A DNA stretch of 64,000 nt, taken from NCBI GenBank assembly GCA_036345935.2, contig JADWOT020000001.1, positions 18,495,761 to 18,559,760 of the forward strand. The letters are read 5' to 3'. The stretch comes from Taenia hydatigena. Lineage: Eukaryota; Platyhelminthes; Cestoda; Cyclophyllidea; Taeniidae. The position numbers and the translations under genes were made by a program. The first letter of the stretch is position 1. Every line of letters begins with the position of its first letter. The notes beneath the pieces were generated by a model. It searched no databases. It was given only the letters and a program-made list of their open reading frames with translations, and had not been told where the DNA came from. Positions 36,591 through 49,673 of this stretch are shown in pieces.

Positions 36591-37476
36591 GATTGCATCG
36601 AACAAGGTTCTGACGTGTAGTTTAATTTATTTTTGCCAAGCTAAACAACCTTCATGTTCTGTCTCCACCAACGGAAAAGTAGATAAACTATTTTAGATCT
36701 GAGCTCAGGGTCACTCAGGCACCTTGCAGGACTGCGAGAAATGCGACACGAAAATGTCAACACTTTTGTGAGATGCTGTGTGGCACCGCACTCCTTTATT
36801 CTTGTCTTTCACTGCTGTCACCGACGAAGCCTTTAGGTGATGAACCAGGACTTCTTCCATTCATTTTGCCAACAGTAACCATCTATATCATCGTTCCCGT
36901 TGGCAACGAATCCTACACTTACAGCATGCCAAATTCGTGACGAATTGGTGCAAGCTGGGCACAACGCTCATGGACGTGTCAACTTGCTGACGCAGTGATG
37001 GGTATGATGTGCGGTTGAATTCTTTCCAGAGAGAGGCAAAATATTGGGCACGGCAAACGAGAAAGCGCTGAGAGTATCACGACGGAAAAGCATTTCAAAG
37101 TCCCCAGCATCCTCACAAAGAAGCTGTTCCAACAACGAGTAGTCACTAGTCACCACGCTCGCCAGTCAAAGCTGAACTCTTTCACCAATTAGAGGAATTC
37201 CGTAATAAAGATAAGTGAGAGGATTGCGAAGACGATTGCCTTGTCCCAATCTCATATCCTCTGCAAATGCTCTACATCTGCAGCTCGAGAACTGACTCCA
37301 TTCAAGTACAAGAGACAATTGGTGCAATGATACATGACACACCTTCTTCTATGCTCCATGTGGCAGTTGCTTTTGCTTCGACTAACCTGTTACTGCGTTT
37401 CCGTGTGGGATGTTAACATAAACAAAAGCGTTGATGGCAAAGCACCCACCTATCGCTACTGTCCTTTCTGTCCCAG
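36591..37476. other. Unassigned spacer
   Basis: No gene or repeat recognised. Confidence 0.4.
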
Positions 37477-38015
37477 CCTCGTAATACGAGCATCTTAGCG
37501 ACTTGCAAAAACATTGTAGATCCCTGGTTAAACAATGCTGCAATGAGATCACGATTCAAAGAGCTGAATAAAGCGATTCAGCGGCGACTAGCGAAAAGTA
37601 GGTTTGCGATTGCGTTCAATCCTCTCCTTAATCTCGCAAGAAAAACGAGCATTGTAAAGCGCATCTTTAGACTGATGGAGAACTACTCGACTTGGTTGGA
37701 AGAAGAGGTGTAAACTCGACTGGATGAACTAGAGAAGGAGAAGAGGAAGAAGGAGGGTCTAGTCTGCCGTCTGCTGCCGCATCATTTCTAGCTGGTAGAC
37801 TTGGCTGCTGGATTTCCACTGCCCCCTCCCCTTAAACGGTTGTACAACGACATAAAATGATGAGTCTAAACAATGTACAAGTGGAAGTGTAAGGTTGAGT
37901 TAAAGTTGTGAGGTTGTGGCGGAAGCGTTGAAGACGGGTGTTACAGTGCCACCTGAGTCCTGTGACGAGGTGTCAATGCACGCTAGTGACGATTGCGCAC
38001 TACGACGTCTGCAAG
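37477..38015 (+). pseudogene. Coding-like segment with two in-frame stops, product unknown
   Basis: After a good acceptor-like tract ending in CAG at 37,474-37,476, one frame reads as charged, helical protein to 37,860 (words such as Arg-Phe-Lys-Glu-Leu-Asn-Lys and Glu-Leu-Glu-Lys-Glu-Lys-Arg-Lys-Lys-Glu). It is interrupted only by TAA at 37,711 and TAG at 37,789, and the sequence on both sides of each stop keeps the same protein-like character. A second open stretch in another frame (about 37,910-38,015) ends at a GTGAGC donor. This could be a decayed exon pair. No family was recognised. Confidence 0.28.
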
Positions 38016-41000
38016 GTGAGCTTCATGTGGCACGACTGAGTTTACTTATGGCTACAAGTAGACTCCCAATTCTGCTCATATGATAACCAAACCGAGTACT
38101 CTGCCAAACCTACTCGCACTGATGATGTCGCGCTTCAAGTTATGGTTTGCTGGGTAAAGACAGAATGTGGAATAACTGATGTCTAGCATCACCTACACAC
38201 CTGCGTCTCCCTCACCAGTACACAAGCATAGACCGAACAAAGGCATAAGAAATGCACTCCATTTGGCGCCGGATTCGCCCATGGTGGGTGCAGGCGATAG
38301 GAGAAGCCTGCGTGATGACTTCGGGACTGCCACTGCGTAATGGATAACGCCACGCAGCTGAGGTCGCCACGATGGACCTCCACCTGCCCAATGCTTGTGT
38401 CACTTCCACCATCAAGCACCCATCGCACGTGCCTCTGAGGCCATGCATCGATCTGTATGGTAGTTGGTTGGATGCTTTCGGTGAAATGGCAGTTAAGGAC
38501 TAAAAGCTGACTTCACACTTAAGTCATCAGCCCAATTCTCCAACACTGGCTTCGTACCGTCAATCGTAGTATGCCAATATCTTCACACACGTGTGACACA
38601 GCCTATTAGAGTTTCCTAGAATTGCGGCTTCGCATTTGATTTTTTTTATTTACCAATTACGATCTTATTGAACAGGTAACACATGGCGATTTTCTTGTGT
38701 AATGTCAAATCTCTGACCAATCGTGGTACACGATGCTTCCAAGCAATGCCTTTTGATGTAAGGTGACTCAAACTCCACCCTTTGTTGGGACTGCAAACTA
38801 TGCATCCAGTTGCATAGCATTGGGGAAAGGTGCTTTGTTTACTTGCAGGACACTGTGTTGCTGTTGTCGTAGGACTTACGATGCCTTGTTACTGTCCCTT
38901 CGGCGACGTAGTCAGTCAACATCTAAAAGCCAAGTCATCTGAGGCCGGTCAGTGGGATTCTCCCTCAACTTCTTCCCTCTCACCATCACCTCAACGTGAA
39001 TTGTATCTACTTTAGCCTTTGGAGTACCCATCTAGGAAGAGATAAAGGAAACATCAAATAAAGTCGGAGCTCTCTATGTTGACAACTTAAACTTTCCACA
39101 TAGATAAGAGTTGCCTCACATTATAGATTGCTTTAAAGCCTACAACCCCTGCTGCTGTCAATGGTACTAGGGGCAGTGGTCGCATGAATGCTGATGCTGC
39201 TCCTTTCTATTCTCTCTTTTTGCTTTTCATTATACAAAGCCCTATCGCAGAATTTCCTCCTACTTCGGTCTTGTAGTGGTGTCTTTATCAATCACACTAA
39301 TGCTGCATAAAACGAGGCTGCGTGCGGAGCTAAGCGACAAATCGTAGGAGCGTAGGGGCAAATTATGTTGCCAGCACAGTCCATTCATATTGCTATATAA
39401 GAAGAATTGTTTCCAGTGCATCTATGGCTCGTGGTTGTAACTCACACCGGTTCATCAAGGTAGGGCCAAATACACTGCGCAGGCGTCCCGACACGCCAAA
39501 GAGGCATTCAGCCACCACTTGCACCACTACAACTCATCATAGGACAGATGGATTCAACGGCCGGGTTACCATCATCGGATGACATGTGAGTAGGAGAAAA
39601 TACTCAGCTGACTTAAAGCTAATGTCCCTGCTATTCACACCTTAAAATGCAGACTGTGGGTAAAGGCCAGCAAGTTAGTGGTGTTTTGTGTAGTGGCACT
39701 ATGCAAATGACGGAAATGCGAAAACTAATTCTTGCAACAGAGCACAAAATTATCACTGACAACCCAAACGGCGGCTATATGACGATGTCTGAGCGGAGAT
39801 TCATTCAAAACTGGCTGTCTCTTCTGTTCTGTTCTAACGAATTTCGTTGTTTTCGTCTTTCGCACATTGAACTTATATCGACCGACGGCACAAATGCCAA
39901 CAAGTAAAAGCTTATCATAATAAAGTAGTAATACTAGTAAACGGACAGGCCTAGGTAATTTGCATAATTTCTAAACCCCTAATGCGAAACTCTTGAAAAC
40001 CTTACCATCAACTAATTCTGCCTCGGGTCAACTCATCTCAACTCAGCTCCACTTCGCCGATTCACACCTCCTTCTAGGCTCGTTGGATTTACTGGGTGCA
40101 GTCTTCTCATTTACTATGTCACTTCACAATTTGTGGTTTCTTCCACTGCCTCTGACGATAACTAGCTCAATAATTATTAATCAAGCCACAACCTTTCCAT
40201 CCGTATCCATCGCGCATTGATGTAACTGTTTGATGCTTACACTGACTTCTACTAAGGAAAGGAGTGTCTTGAGCACCAACACCTTCCAATGTGGCTTCAT
40301 TTTAATCGCCTTTTTTATTGCTAGTAACCACTTACACTAAAGCTAGGTGCAAATGGAATCTCGAAATACAAATGAGCATGTGAACTTTTACTTGATTTAC
40401 TAGTCAGTGGGAGTGGTACCGTGTGAAATCACTTCAAATTGGCTGGCTTTGACTCCAAACCAGAGATTGATGCAGGCGCTGTGGTAAAGACGAACCAACA
40501 ACAGGTCATTTTCTCTCACAATTCCTCCACCCTCCCATTTACAGTTGCTTTTCACCTTTGCAACAATATTCACCCAAGGCTTCGCCTTAATAAGTAAACC
40601 AGTTAATCATCGCGCTCTGCTAAGCATTGCTAAGGCGACTCCCATCGTCCTCTCCTCTCCTCTCTTTACTCTCTCCACATTATAGTGGTGGGGCTGTTTC
40701 GTAGCTCTTCCGCTGCAGCAACACCAGCATCGAGGCAGACTGCTTGACAATTCTCGGAAAGCAGCATGTTTTGGCTCTGGCCAACTGCCTGCAACTGAAT
40801 GTTTGACTGCACTTCTGTGGCAATTCCATTCCCTTATCAACATATTAGGAGATGAAGAAAATCATCTTCAATAAACATTTTTATGTATAGTGAAGCGGTT
40901 AGTCAGTAGCGAATCAATCGGTCCGTCATCCCCTCCTTGGTACTGCCATCTCTTCGCATTAGTTGCAACCACACATGTCCTTCATCCTTCGGTCTGTAGA

Positions 41001-43985
41001 AGAGATCATTGTCAATGGTTTGATTGTGGTAAGTCCACAAATCAAACAATGAAAAGGATTTGGAGTTGTAGTTGGCGCTGATGATATCTGCACTCGTGAA
41101 GCGCCAGTTGACCCATCTCACGTGAGGTCAACAGCCAATATCTCACCCCCATACATGAGCCAAATTGGCTTGCGCTCATCCCTTCCGCCAGCACACAAAC
41201 GATATCAACTGACGCGACAAATACCAACAAGCAATAGTTTATTGTTATCACTATCTAACGATTCACATAAAGCACAGATGAAAGGAAGCGTAAGAGGCTG
41301 TCACATAGACATCGCATCAGCTGGAATTATCGCGACTATGAATAGTTAGGAGGTGCATAAGCAATAACTTGAGCAACGACCCAAATACAGTGGACGAGGA
41401 ACCCTTTGATTGCGATTGGAAAGCAAGCTCGTTAAGAAGACGTTGATTTTATCCGTTGCCAACTTGCTGTAATGTAGATAAATTTGGGTTACGGTAGCAA
41501 AGCATTATTTGGAGGACTGGATTCCATGATTAAAGCTGATTATGGCTAAAGTGAAATGTGGAAGGCGATATTGAATGCTCCGCTGCTCTTGCGCCACATG
41601 TCTGCCTAAGCAACTGAGCAACTGAAGCAAGTATCGTGACCTACACTGACTGGAGGATGGGCACCAGCAGTTGGCACATCTCTTCTGTGCTAATTCACTT
41701 GGCAATCGGAGACACACAAATAGACGGCAGTAAGATAGAGGAAAAGCTAAAGCAAATAAGGAGGAGCCACGGCACGAAATAGCTCTGTTTGTATCTCGCA
41801 TCAAGGAAACCTGTTTGCGATCGCATTTGGTCGTCGTCGGTGTATGCCAAGGTGTCACGTTTTGAGCTGTACAGTGTTCCACTACTCCACTAAGGTTAAA
41901 TCACTTTGAATGCAGATGTGTTAACTCATTGCAATGCAGAACAATGAGCCATTTGGATGTAGGTAGAAACAAAATATTATGATTTCATTAGTCGTAGATA
42001 CAGATGGCAAAACGAGGCTGCTAGGGAAGTGCAGGTGGCGGATTCATCTTCACTCTTTGCGCCTTCCCTTGACATTCCGCTTTTGCAGTTTTCCCCACGT
42101 TTCGTAAGAGTTATCTCGCAATATTTTACCATCACTCAGGCAACGTCTTTTTGTGCCTCTTTGTCTATAACACTTTTGCCCACTCGCCACGAGCCTCTTT
42201 TGTCATTTGATACTCTCAGTGGCTAGTCGTGCACTACCGTGTTTGCAAGACATGGAGTGGTCGGGTGTCAAGGGCACCGAACACGGCTGCCCTCATGTCT
42301 CTGTTTCTCTCTACATACATGCATGTGCCAGTGGCAAAAGGACTGTCAGCACCACTGACCTCGCCTGTCCAATCTTCGTTCCATGCCTCGGAACAAAATA
42401 CTACTGCGTACAGTTGGCACTACTCCATGCTCGGCTTGCTTTCGCATTGGTAATCCTCGACCAATGAGTCTTGGAGGTCACTGCACTAATCAAGTAGTAC
42501 ATCTCGTCTGCGTCTATGCGCGGCGATCATTTCATGTGCTGCACCAACTTATGCCCGTGGTGTTCGTTTTACAACCTTTGCATACCGTTTGCTAAAGGAG
42601 TTAGTGAGGTTATTCGACCACTGCTTGACGCAGGGCAGAGACACGGCAACATCAGCATGACTGAACTCTCGAGCAGTGGATTCATTCACCGCACATCATC
42701 GTCGTTGTGATGCTGCATCCTCGCGGACTACAAAGATTTGTAAGTGAACAAGTAATGCCGATGGTTACAAATGAAACCGGTCTTTAGGATTTGCATTTCG
42801 AGTAAAATTCTGCATCATGTCTAGTATTCCACTCTCCAGATGGAAGGGAACATCTGGCGTAACTGGGGATTTCGTCACCGACGAATTAGACAAATGTGCA
42901 TGCTTAGCGTTTCCCTTGATTCGATCTCACCTGACTCCTATTTGAAACAATGCAATCGACAATGCATTCCGCTTAGACCGCTTGTAAGGGAATCTCGAAT
43001 GAAGGAATGGACGAAACGATAAACTTATCAGCTACAATTCAGTTCATTTCTGCCGTTTATCACTCCTTTCCCTCCGTCTCCTCCTTTACTTATGATTTTC
43101 TGTTTAAAATTAGCCTTTGAAAGCTAAAACATTTGCCTCAGCCAATAATCAAACCTGTGTCATCACATTGGCGATGCCCTATAACTTCCTTTCATAAGCA
43201 TTAAAAGGAATGACCATGCCAAGTACATGCACAATTCGCTCTACGTTGAACTTTATTTACCCTTGTATCTGCTGCACTGCACTGAGCCCAGGTGTGTACG
43301 ACTGTATGGCATCAGTGGAGTGTTAAATATGAATGCATCGGAATGAGAAACGGAAGATAATTACAACTTTGGTACACTTTGCTGAATGTCGACCAATACG
43401 TCGGCTGAAAGTCATAATTTTAAAAAGAATCGTGGGACGTCAGAATCGGTTACTCTATAATGCCTAACATTTTACAGAGCATTCGTTGGTTATAGAATAA
43501 ACGGATTACGGCTTACCAAGAAGTGTGGTGGTTGGTTCCAGCAGCAAATGAAGGTCGCGCGGATGCAACGCAAGTGATTTGAAGAAAGCAAGCTCGAGGC
43601 AGTTGAACACTCTAGAATTAGCATTCTGAGGTTGAATGTTAAAAATGTGTCTAAATTTAATCAGATGCAAATTGACGTGTCACTTCAACATACAACTATT
43701 TTTGCCATTCTTCTCTATATTTATCATATTTTACGGCATCTACCGATAAATCTTCCATCACCAAATTTAAGGATTTCCACGACTTCAAGGGATAAGAGAT
43801 TTAGTTTAGTTGGTGATCAACTAATACCATCCTACACACTTAAGCAAATTGCATGGTAATTAATAGATGGACTAAGGGACACTTGTCTCTTTTTTGTGTA
43901 GGATGAAATAAACACACTATCGTTATCTGTGAATAGCACCAGAATGGTATTAAAGTGGCGTGTTTGCTGGAACGCACCCCCATGG
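38016..43985. other. Large region without a supported gene
   Basis: Several frames of 60-125 codons exist (for example 39,647-39,907 plus, 41,505-41,882 minus, 42,229-42,453 plus and 42,516-42,710 plus). None shows a domain that could be named, and no exon chain closes. Two short stretches (about 39,860-39,920 and 41,200-41,260) are weakly alike. Confidence 0.4.
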
Positions 43986-43989
43986 AATG

Positions 43990-44220
43990 CAGGAAGAAAG
44001 CGTTTGGTGAACACAAGTATTCTTGTGGCGTCCGGAGGCTCCCTCGAAGGCAAAAGAAGGCAGAATGCTAATGCGAAATAAACAAATTCAATGAGCAGAG
44101 GGAAATAATCCGCTGGCATGGCTCAGCTAGGGAAACATGGCCACCCCTGTGACCCTGACCAAAAACCGGTAGTACAAACAAAGTACTACAGTAAATCTAA
44201 ATCTAAATCAAAGTACTACA
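43990..44220 (-). repeat. Short dispersed repeat R3, copy 1
   Basis: About 44,030-44,200 matches 55,198-55,370 in the same orientation, including 'ggctccctcgaaggcaaaag' and a later 'ctggcatggc' word. At its right end 'aaagtactacag' occurs twice around a small run of 'aaatct' units. Likely a short non-autonomous mobile element. Confidence 0.6.
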
Positions 44221-44870
44221 GTCAGAATTCTTCGAGTTGTACGAGTAGACAAAGCATGCAGGCTTTCAACTTACGCTCATCCCAATCGTACGATCATAAA
44301 CTATTGCAGCCTTACCAAACAGGCCTGCTCGTAGAAAGAATTTGGTGTTGGTGGAGGAAAAGCTGCACGGAGAAGTAGCTGCAACATGGAAACATTTTTT
44401 GGTTAGTTGTAAGTCTCCGTCAGCAAAGGGTATCCAAGAGCAGTTGTGCATGTGTATTCTTCTAGGCGATTGTGAGATCAGACATCCAAGTGACAGGTAC
44501 CTTTATGCTACCAGGCTTAGTGATGGATAAAGTTATTGCAGTTTTGGAATCTTCTTTCTCCTCATCTACTACATGTCGTCGGTCCTCCAGCATACGACTA
44601 AGTGAATTGTTAGACGCCCCATTGCACCTGATTCATGCAAACAGTAAGCATGCAGCAGCTGTCATTTTACTCTACCGATAGTTGAGGCTTTGGCTGAATT
44701 TAAAGCATTAATTAAAACTAGTAAATAAGATAGTTGGATGCAGCTAGTCAGTTTGGATGCATAATTCCTTGCTTGCGGTCAATCATTGCTGTCGTTTCTT
44801 ACAAGTTGGACTGATAAGCCACGTCATTATTCTCCAGCGACTTGATCGCATTTGGTGCAAAACACAGGTT

Positions 44871-44890
44871 TCATCATCATCATCATCATC
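44871..44890 (+). repeat. (TCA)n microsatellite
   Basis: A run of TCA/ATC triplets of about 20 bases, read directly. Confidence 0.85.
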
Positions 44891-45794
44891 GATGAAGCTG
44901 CAGAAAGGGCTGAAAACGGTCACGGTTGCAGATGGTAAGGAGTAATGCGACACACGAATATCAGCTACGAGAGACAGCCACAGTCTTTCCGCAAATTGAT
45001 CAAAGAGACGAATTCGTGGTTGACTAACTTAACTCATCCAGGATAGAGTATTGACAGCAATGAGGTGTCTGTGACGGTAGAAGAAGGTAAGCAGAAGGAA
45101 GACAAATAAATGAAGAGTGGAAGTATCAGCAAAGCAGGAATGGCTTAAACGTGGGATGAGTATGAGGACTTGCAACAATCAAGAAGAGCCATCCATGAGG
45201 GAGGGACAAATGACCTAAAACTAGGTTGCCGATTGTGTGAATCTATGGTCAGGTGGATGGATTCGTGGTGGAATGAACTGCACCTAACACCACCTTCCAT
45301 TTGCGTAAAAAGTTCCCTTTTATTAGTCGTCCCATTTAGCGACGTAAGTGTAATGACGAAATTCGCCTCAAAGGCGAATGCCATAACTGCTGGTGAAAGA
45401 GGCCTCATTTGTGTGTCTTGGACGGGTGCGTCACCCACTTGTCGCCTACGTCCATCAACAAACTCATATTGAGTTGCATTTCTTTCCAACTATAGCCTGC
45501 CACACCACTGATGGAACTTCCTCCAACAAATCGTAGGGAGGACATGCTTAAAATGCCGCTTTTGCTTTCTTCATTTAGCTACGCATCACCGGATTCCCCA
45601 CTCCCTTTATGGTATGAGGCGAACTCGATTGCAGGTAAGCTCTGGCGAAGTAGTCGGAAGCAGCGAATCGGCCCAGTGGAATGCACCACACCGATTAGAT
45701 TAGGAATCGTAGTACTAGTCATTGTGCAACGTGTGGCATTAAGTATTTTCCTACAATATGAAAAGAAATCCAATAAAAAGAAAAACATTGTAAT

Positions 45795-45885
45795 ACTTTG
45801 TTTGTTTGAACTACTGGTTTCGGTCAGAGTCACAGAGGTGGCCATATTGCCCTAGCTGCGTAGGCTGGACTCCGGGCCATACCAA
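45795..45885 (+). repeat. Short dispersed repeat R3, copy 2 (inverted, partial)
   Basis: The plus strand here matches the minus strand of 55,380-55,290 and 44,160-44,110, including 'ctggtttcggtcag' and 'tgccctagctgcgt' words. Only the inner part is kept. Confidence 0.5.
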
Positions 45886-46450
45886 ACCAAAATAGGCAAG
45901 AACTAATTTAGGCTGACATCAGATGGTTAGCTTAACCACCACTAAGGTGTCACAGTCGGACTATCATTTCCCCATCAGCATGTACGTGGCAACTTCACTT
46001 GCAAATCGGACTCAATTAATTGGATTTAAGAAGTGTGTGTCACATTGGACTCCTTCTATAAACCACACCACGCACCATTATCTTCATGGGAGGGGCATTC
46101 TATCGAGGTTACGTCCATCAGATTGACATAAGTTTGTACTGGAGCAATTGCTTGGATGCTAGAATGAAGTGGTTGTGAGGGTTCGGTTCATCATTGTGAA
46201 GAGTGGCAAACGAATGAGGGGTTATGGTGCGTCACAGACACGTCATGCGGAGGATTGTGTGAGGTCAGATCAATCCCACCCCAGTGAGGGTCCGTTCGAG
46301 TATTGAATCCGAGGTGTGGATTATGCATGTTAGTTAACTTTGATGCCAAAACAAACTCATATTGGTAATCGTGCCCAGGGATAGAAGGCCATTTCATTTG
46401 CATCGTCTGATGTGGCTTCGGGAGTGGTCTCATGGGTTTGCATGCAATTC

Positions 46451-47308
46451 TTTCTGCGCCGTCCCATTCGATGGCACTTTCGTGTTAATCGTGGACTTTG
46501 TGAAATGATCGCCTTAGCGTTCCTGATTGGACTTGTTGCACAAACTTGTAATAGCCTCATCGTGCAAAAGGCAGGTGTAAACATGGCCGTGTTAGCTAAT
46601 ATTTATAAAGGTGAAAGGCAAAGGTTAGCTAAATCGTAGGCCATTTGCTGACCCAGCACCTGAATAGCTGCTGATGGAGTAATTGATGATGTCAATAGGA
46701 TTTGCATTAGTGTAACTAAGTCAACAAACTTCAGCAACGTCGGTTTATGATTACTTCTTAGGCAGACTTTGAAGTGGATTTGAGTGGGAGTGTGAGTGGT
46801 TTGCTGCATTTAAAGTGAAAGGTGGAGCCATTCATCTTCTAACCCTTTAAACCCTTGTATCTCCTCTTAGTTTGGTAAAATACGTTGAGCTACAAATCAT
46901 GTGTACGAAATGGTTTACTGGGTGCAATAATTTCTGTTTCATATAAAAAAGGAAATGCAATTGTTTCGTATCTATTGAGCAGTTGTTGCTAAAGGTCGCT
47001 ATATGGCATGAAATGACATTGCAAAGCACGTTGCTGCGCTGTTGGAAGGAATGGCAAACGCACACTGATTTCCTCACATAAATAGAATGATTGCAAACAC
47101 GACCGCACGAATCGCTGAGGCGGTTGCGACATTTGTCTTTATTTTCTTAGCCGCACACTGCCTCGTCGACAGTTGGCTTCAAACCACTTATCTGTCCGAG
47201 CCCATGAACGTGTGGTTAAAATTGGCCATCCAGATGCCTAGATACGCATCAACAGGTACAGCGATCGGCTGGACATTCCAACTCACAAAAGGGCTTTTGG
47301 GCAAATGA
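46451..47308 (+). pseudogene. Aquaporin-like remnant, two fragments
   Basis: The first fragment (about 46,470-46,600) has a Glu-containing hydrophobic helix followed by Gly-Leu-Val-Ala-Gln and a second small-residue stretch, resembling helix 1 of an aquaglyceroporin. The second (47,087-47,308) has a hydrophobic helix (Ala-Glu-Ala-Val-Ala-Thr-Phe-Val-Phe-Ile-Phe-Leu-Ala-Ala) ending in Asp. Then comes a hydrophilic loop, then Gly-Thr-Ala-Ile-Gly-Trp, where aquaporins have a conserved Gly-rich helix before the second pore motif. Neither Asn-Pro-Ala pore motif is present. Aquaporins pass water or glycerol through membranes. This resemblance is by pattern only and may be wrong; a generic membrane fragment is the alternative. 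Confidence 0.28.
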
Positions 47309-48859
47309 AGGGCATATAACATGAAACGCTGTGCGGAGCACTATCAAGCGAAGAGCTTGAATCGCCAATAAGTGTGCTACGTACGCCACCTACCACAAAT
47401 ATTCTTGACCGCAAGTACACTAAGCAGCATACAACTAGCTGAAGAATGTGAGTTTCCTTTACCTGCTAAACCAACCTCAACATTGTGTTCTCGGCTACCA
47501 TCTGTGGGTGGTTGATGCGTTATGGCAGACATGAAGGCAGACATACATCAATGCTAACAGCCCGAAGCCAAGTGAAGGTGTGGTTGGCGGAGGACGAAGA
47601 GGAGGAGCAGCAATCCTCCACTCACTAATCAGTGTGCATGCAGTCGTGATGCTGGGAGTGGGTTTGAGAAAATCACACTTATTTGTGCTCGTGAAGTGGG
47701 GTGTGATGTAACATGTTAATCACTGAGCCGCTGTGATAGGACAAGTTTACTTATATTATAAGGCTTGATAATTTGCCCACCCCAACTGGTTGTCGAAGCC
47801 ATGGTTAACACCAAGCTACGATTCACGTAATGCAGACATTCCCGTGCAAAGGTGTTCAATCACCTCACACGCATTCCTTACTGCTGGTGTCATGGCAAGC
47901 CGCTTGCCACCTGCGATTACGATTTGGGCGCGTCCAGATAAATAACACATAAGATGCAGAAATTTAGTTTAGGGTACATTTGCCACAAAGACGTGGACAT
48001 AGGTGTGCTTTATGGCAGTTTAATTAGGAAACGTTACTGCGTAGGCCACAGTGTTTACTAAGGTACAGATTGGGCTACTTTGGTGCCTGAGTGGACGCGA
48101 CCGCTCACCCACAGGCGTCGACGCACACTGGTCCGTCAAATCCGTGTGTTTCTTGCATAACTAATCCAACTTCATTCTCACACCGTCGCCACTTTCCTCC
48201 CTCTCCTCCCCGCCTCTCTATTCTCTGCAATCTCTGAGGCACGATTAAATGCCTGCGATATATTGCATCACGTCTAGACCAGTTTTCCCTTGCTTCGTAG
48301 GGAACATCGGCACAACTCAAATTGCTCCTTTGCACCTTCAAACTAACACCACAACTAGTGCGTCCCACTACACTACTTTCTGCTCAGCACACTCTGTGTG
48401 GTTCGAGACGATGCTTCACAATCATACGCACGCTCTATGTTTCGACAGTCGCCAATCGATGTAACGTCTCATTCAAGTGTCAGCAGACTTAAAGAGTTTA
48501 GGTATATCCATCATTGTCAGTAGAAGCCTCATTCTCCCCTCTTGCTTGCAAACAAAATAAAGATACAAGAAGTACAAGTGGGATGGCTATGTGGAGGCTT
48601 CAGCAGTCTACTCAACTCAGCCTGTGATGAGCTGGTGCACGCAACTGACACTACGTAAAGACAGATCAATGTGATAAGACTGAGCAGTCATCTCGACGTC
48701 TGGCTGTCAAAGTGACCTCATTCGATTTCTATTCTCAGTCACCGATTGTCCAATGAAACGCATTGCATGAGCGCATATCAATACAGTCCAATGGCGTCTA
48801 AACTGCGATCATCCCATCTCCATATCTAGTCAGTCGTTAGCAAGATCGCAAAAGAAAGC
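47309..48859. other. Spacer upstream of the three-exon gene
   Basis: No gene is supported. A basic minus-strand frame at 48,105-48,368 is divergent to the next gene but has no recognised domain. No obvious TATA box was found before 48,860. Confidence 0.4.
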
Positions 48860-49673
48860 ATGAAACCAAATAGCAATCGGTCGTCTATGCCTCCAACTTC
48901 ATCAGCAACTTCTGGTTCCGCCTCGACCAAAGGCGATGGTCAACACCATCAAGGTGATGACGAATGGAGGGTGGTCCACACAGACAATCTCAAACTGAGA
49001 TTTTCGAAGATGGTGAAGGAGTGGCATCACCACAAAAGGCGTAAGTTACGCCTTTTCGAGCTCACGTTCCGTCTATGTCTTTGCACTCGCTTTGCCACAC
49101 CTCTTTTGTTAGGGATAGTTTACTGATGTTAGATTAGATCGAACAGAACCAAAATTTGTGTTTGTGCGCACTGTGCTCAGACCGTGCTTCATCAGTTGTG
49201 CTTTGCAAATCTTCATGCGTTGCAAGCGCCGACTGAATCCCTCACAGCTCACATTCCCCTGCCACTTATGGCATTTGTGCTACATTTAGGTAATCAAACG
49301 AATTCAGCTCTTCCAGCCTCCTTCACTGCCTCTTTTGCTGTCCAAGTGGACCAACCCCACGTTCAGTCGAGCACAGCAGTTAAGGCTGCACCCGTGTCAG
49401 CAGCTTCCTCAACCACATCTGCCCAAACCTCCGTTTCACGAATAAGTGCCTCCTCTTCCGACACTAATGCACACCAGCATTCTAAACAAGAAGTGGTGTT
49501 GGATGAAATCGACCGCCACAATCGGCGAGTCTTGGCTAAGAAGGGCATTTTTAAAATGTGTACGTGAAGTTCTTATCCCTTCCTCTGTCCCTCAAAACTG
49601 CTTTAGGAACTTGCTAGGAGTCCACTTTTAGATTATTTTGATGTCATTTGCAGTCACAAAGGAGACCGTCTAA
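48860..49673 (+). CDS. Three-exon gene for an unknown 156-residue Ser/Thr-rich protein
   Basis: Exons are 48,860-49,040, 49,290-49,559 and 49,654-49,673. Donors are GTAAGT and GTACGT, and both acceptors end in AG. Both introns fall after the first base of a codon, so the frame closes exactly, with TAA at 49,671-49,673. The N-terminal 30 residues are polar (Asn, Ser, Pro, Thr). Residues about 35-62 are the most ordered part: Asp-Glu-Trp-Arg-Val-Val-His-Thr-Asp-Asn-Leu, then a basic His/Lys/Arg-rich run. The middle is Ala/Ser/Thr-rich and probably disordered. The C-terminus is charged (Leu-Asp-Glu-Ile-Asp-Arg-His-Asn-Arg-Arg) and ends Lys-Glu-Thr-Val. There is no signal peptide or membrane segment. 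No family was recognised. Precise phase agreement at two introns argues against chance. Confidence 0.55.

Noticed and set aside
39860..41262. Weak similarity between about 39,860-39,920 and 41,200-41,260
   Set aside because: Too short and too diverged to call a repeat by eye.
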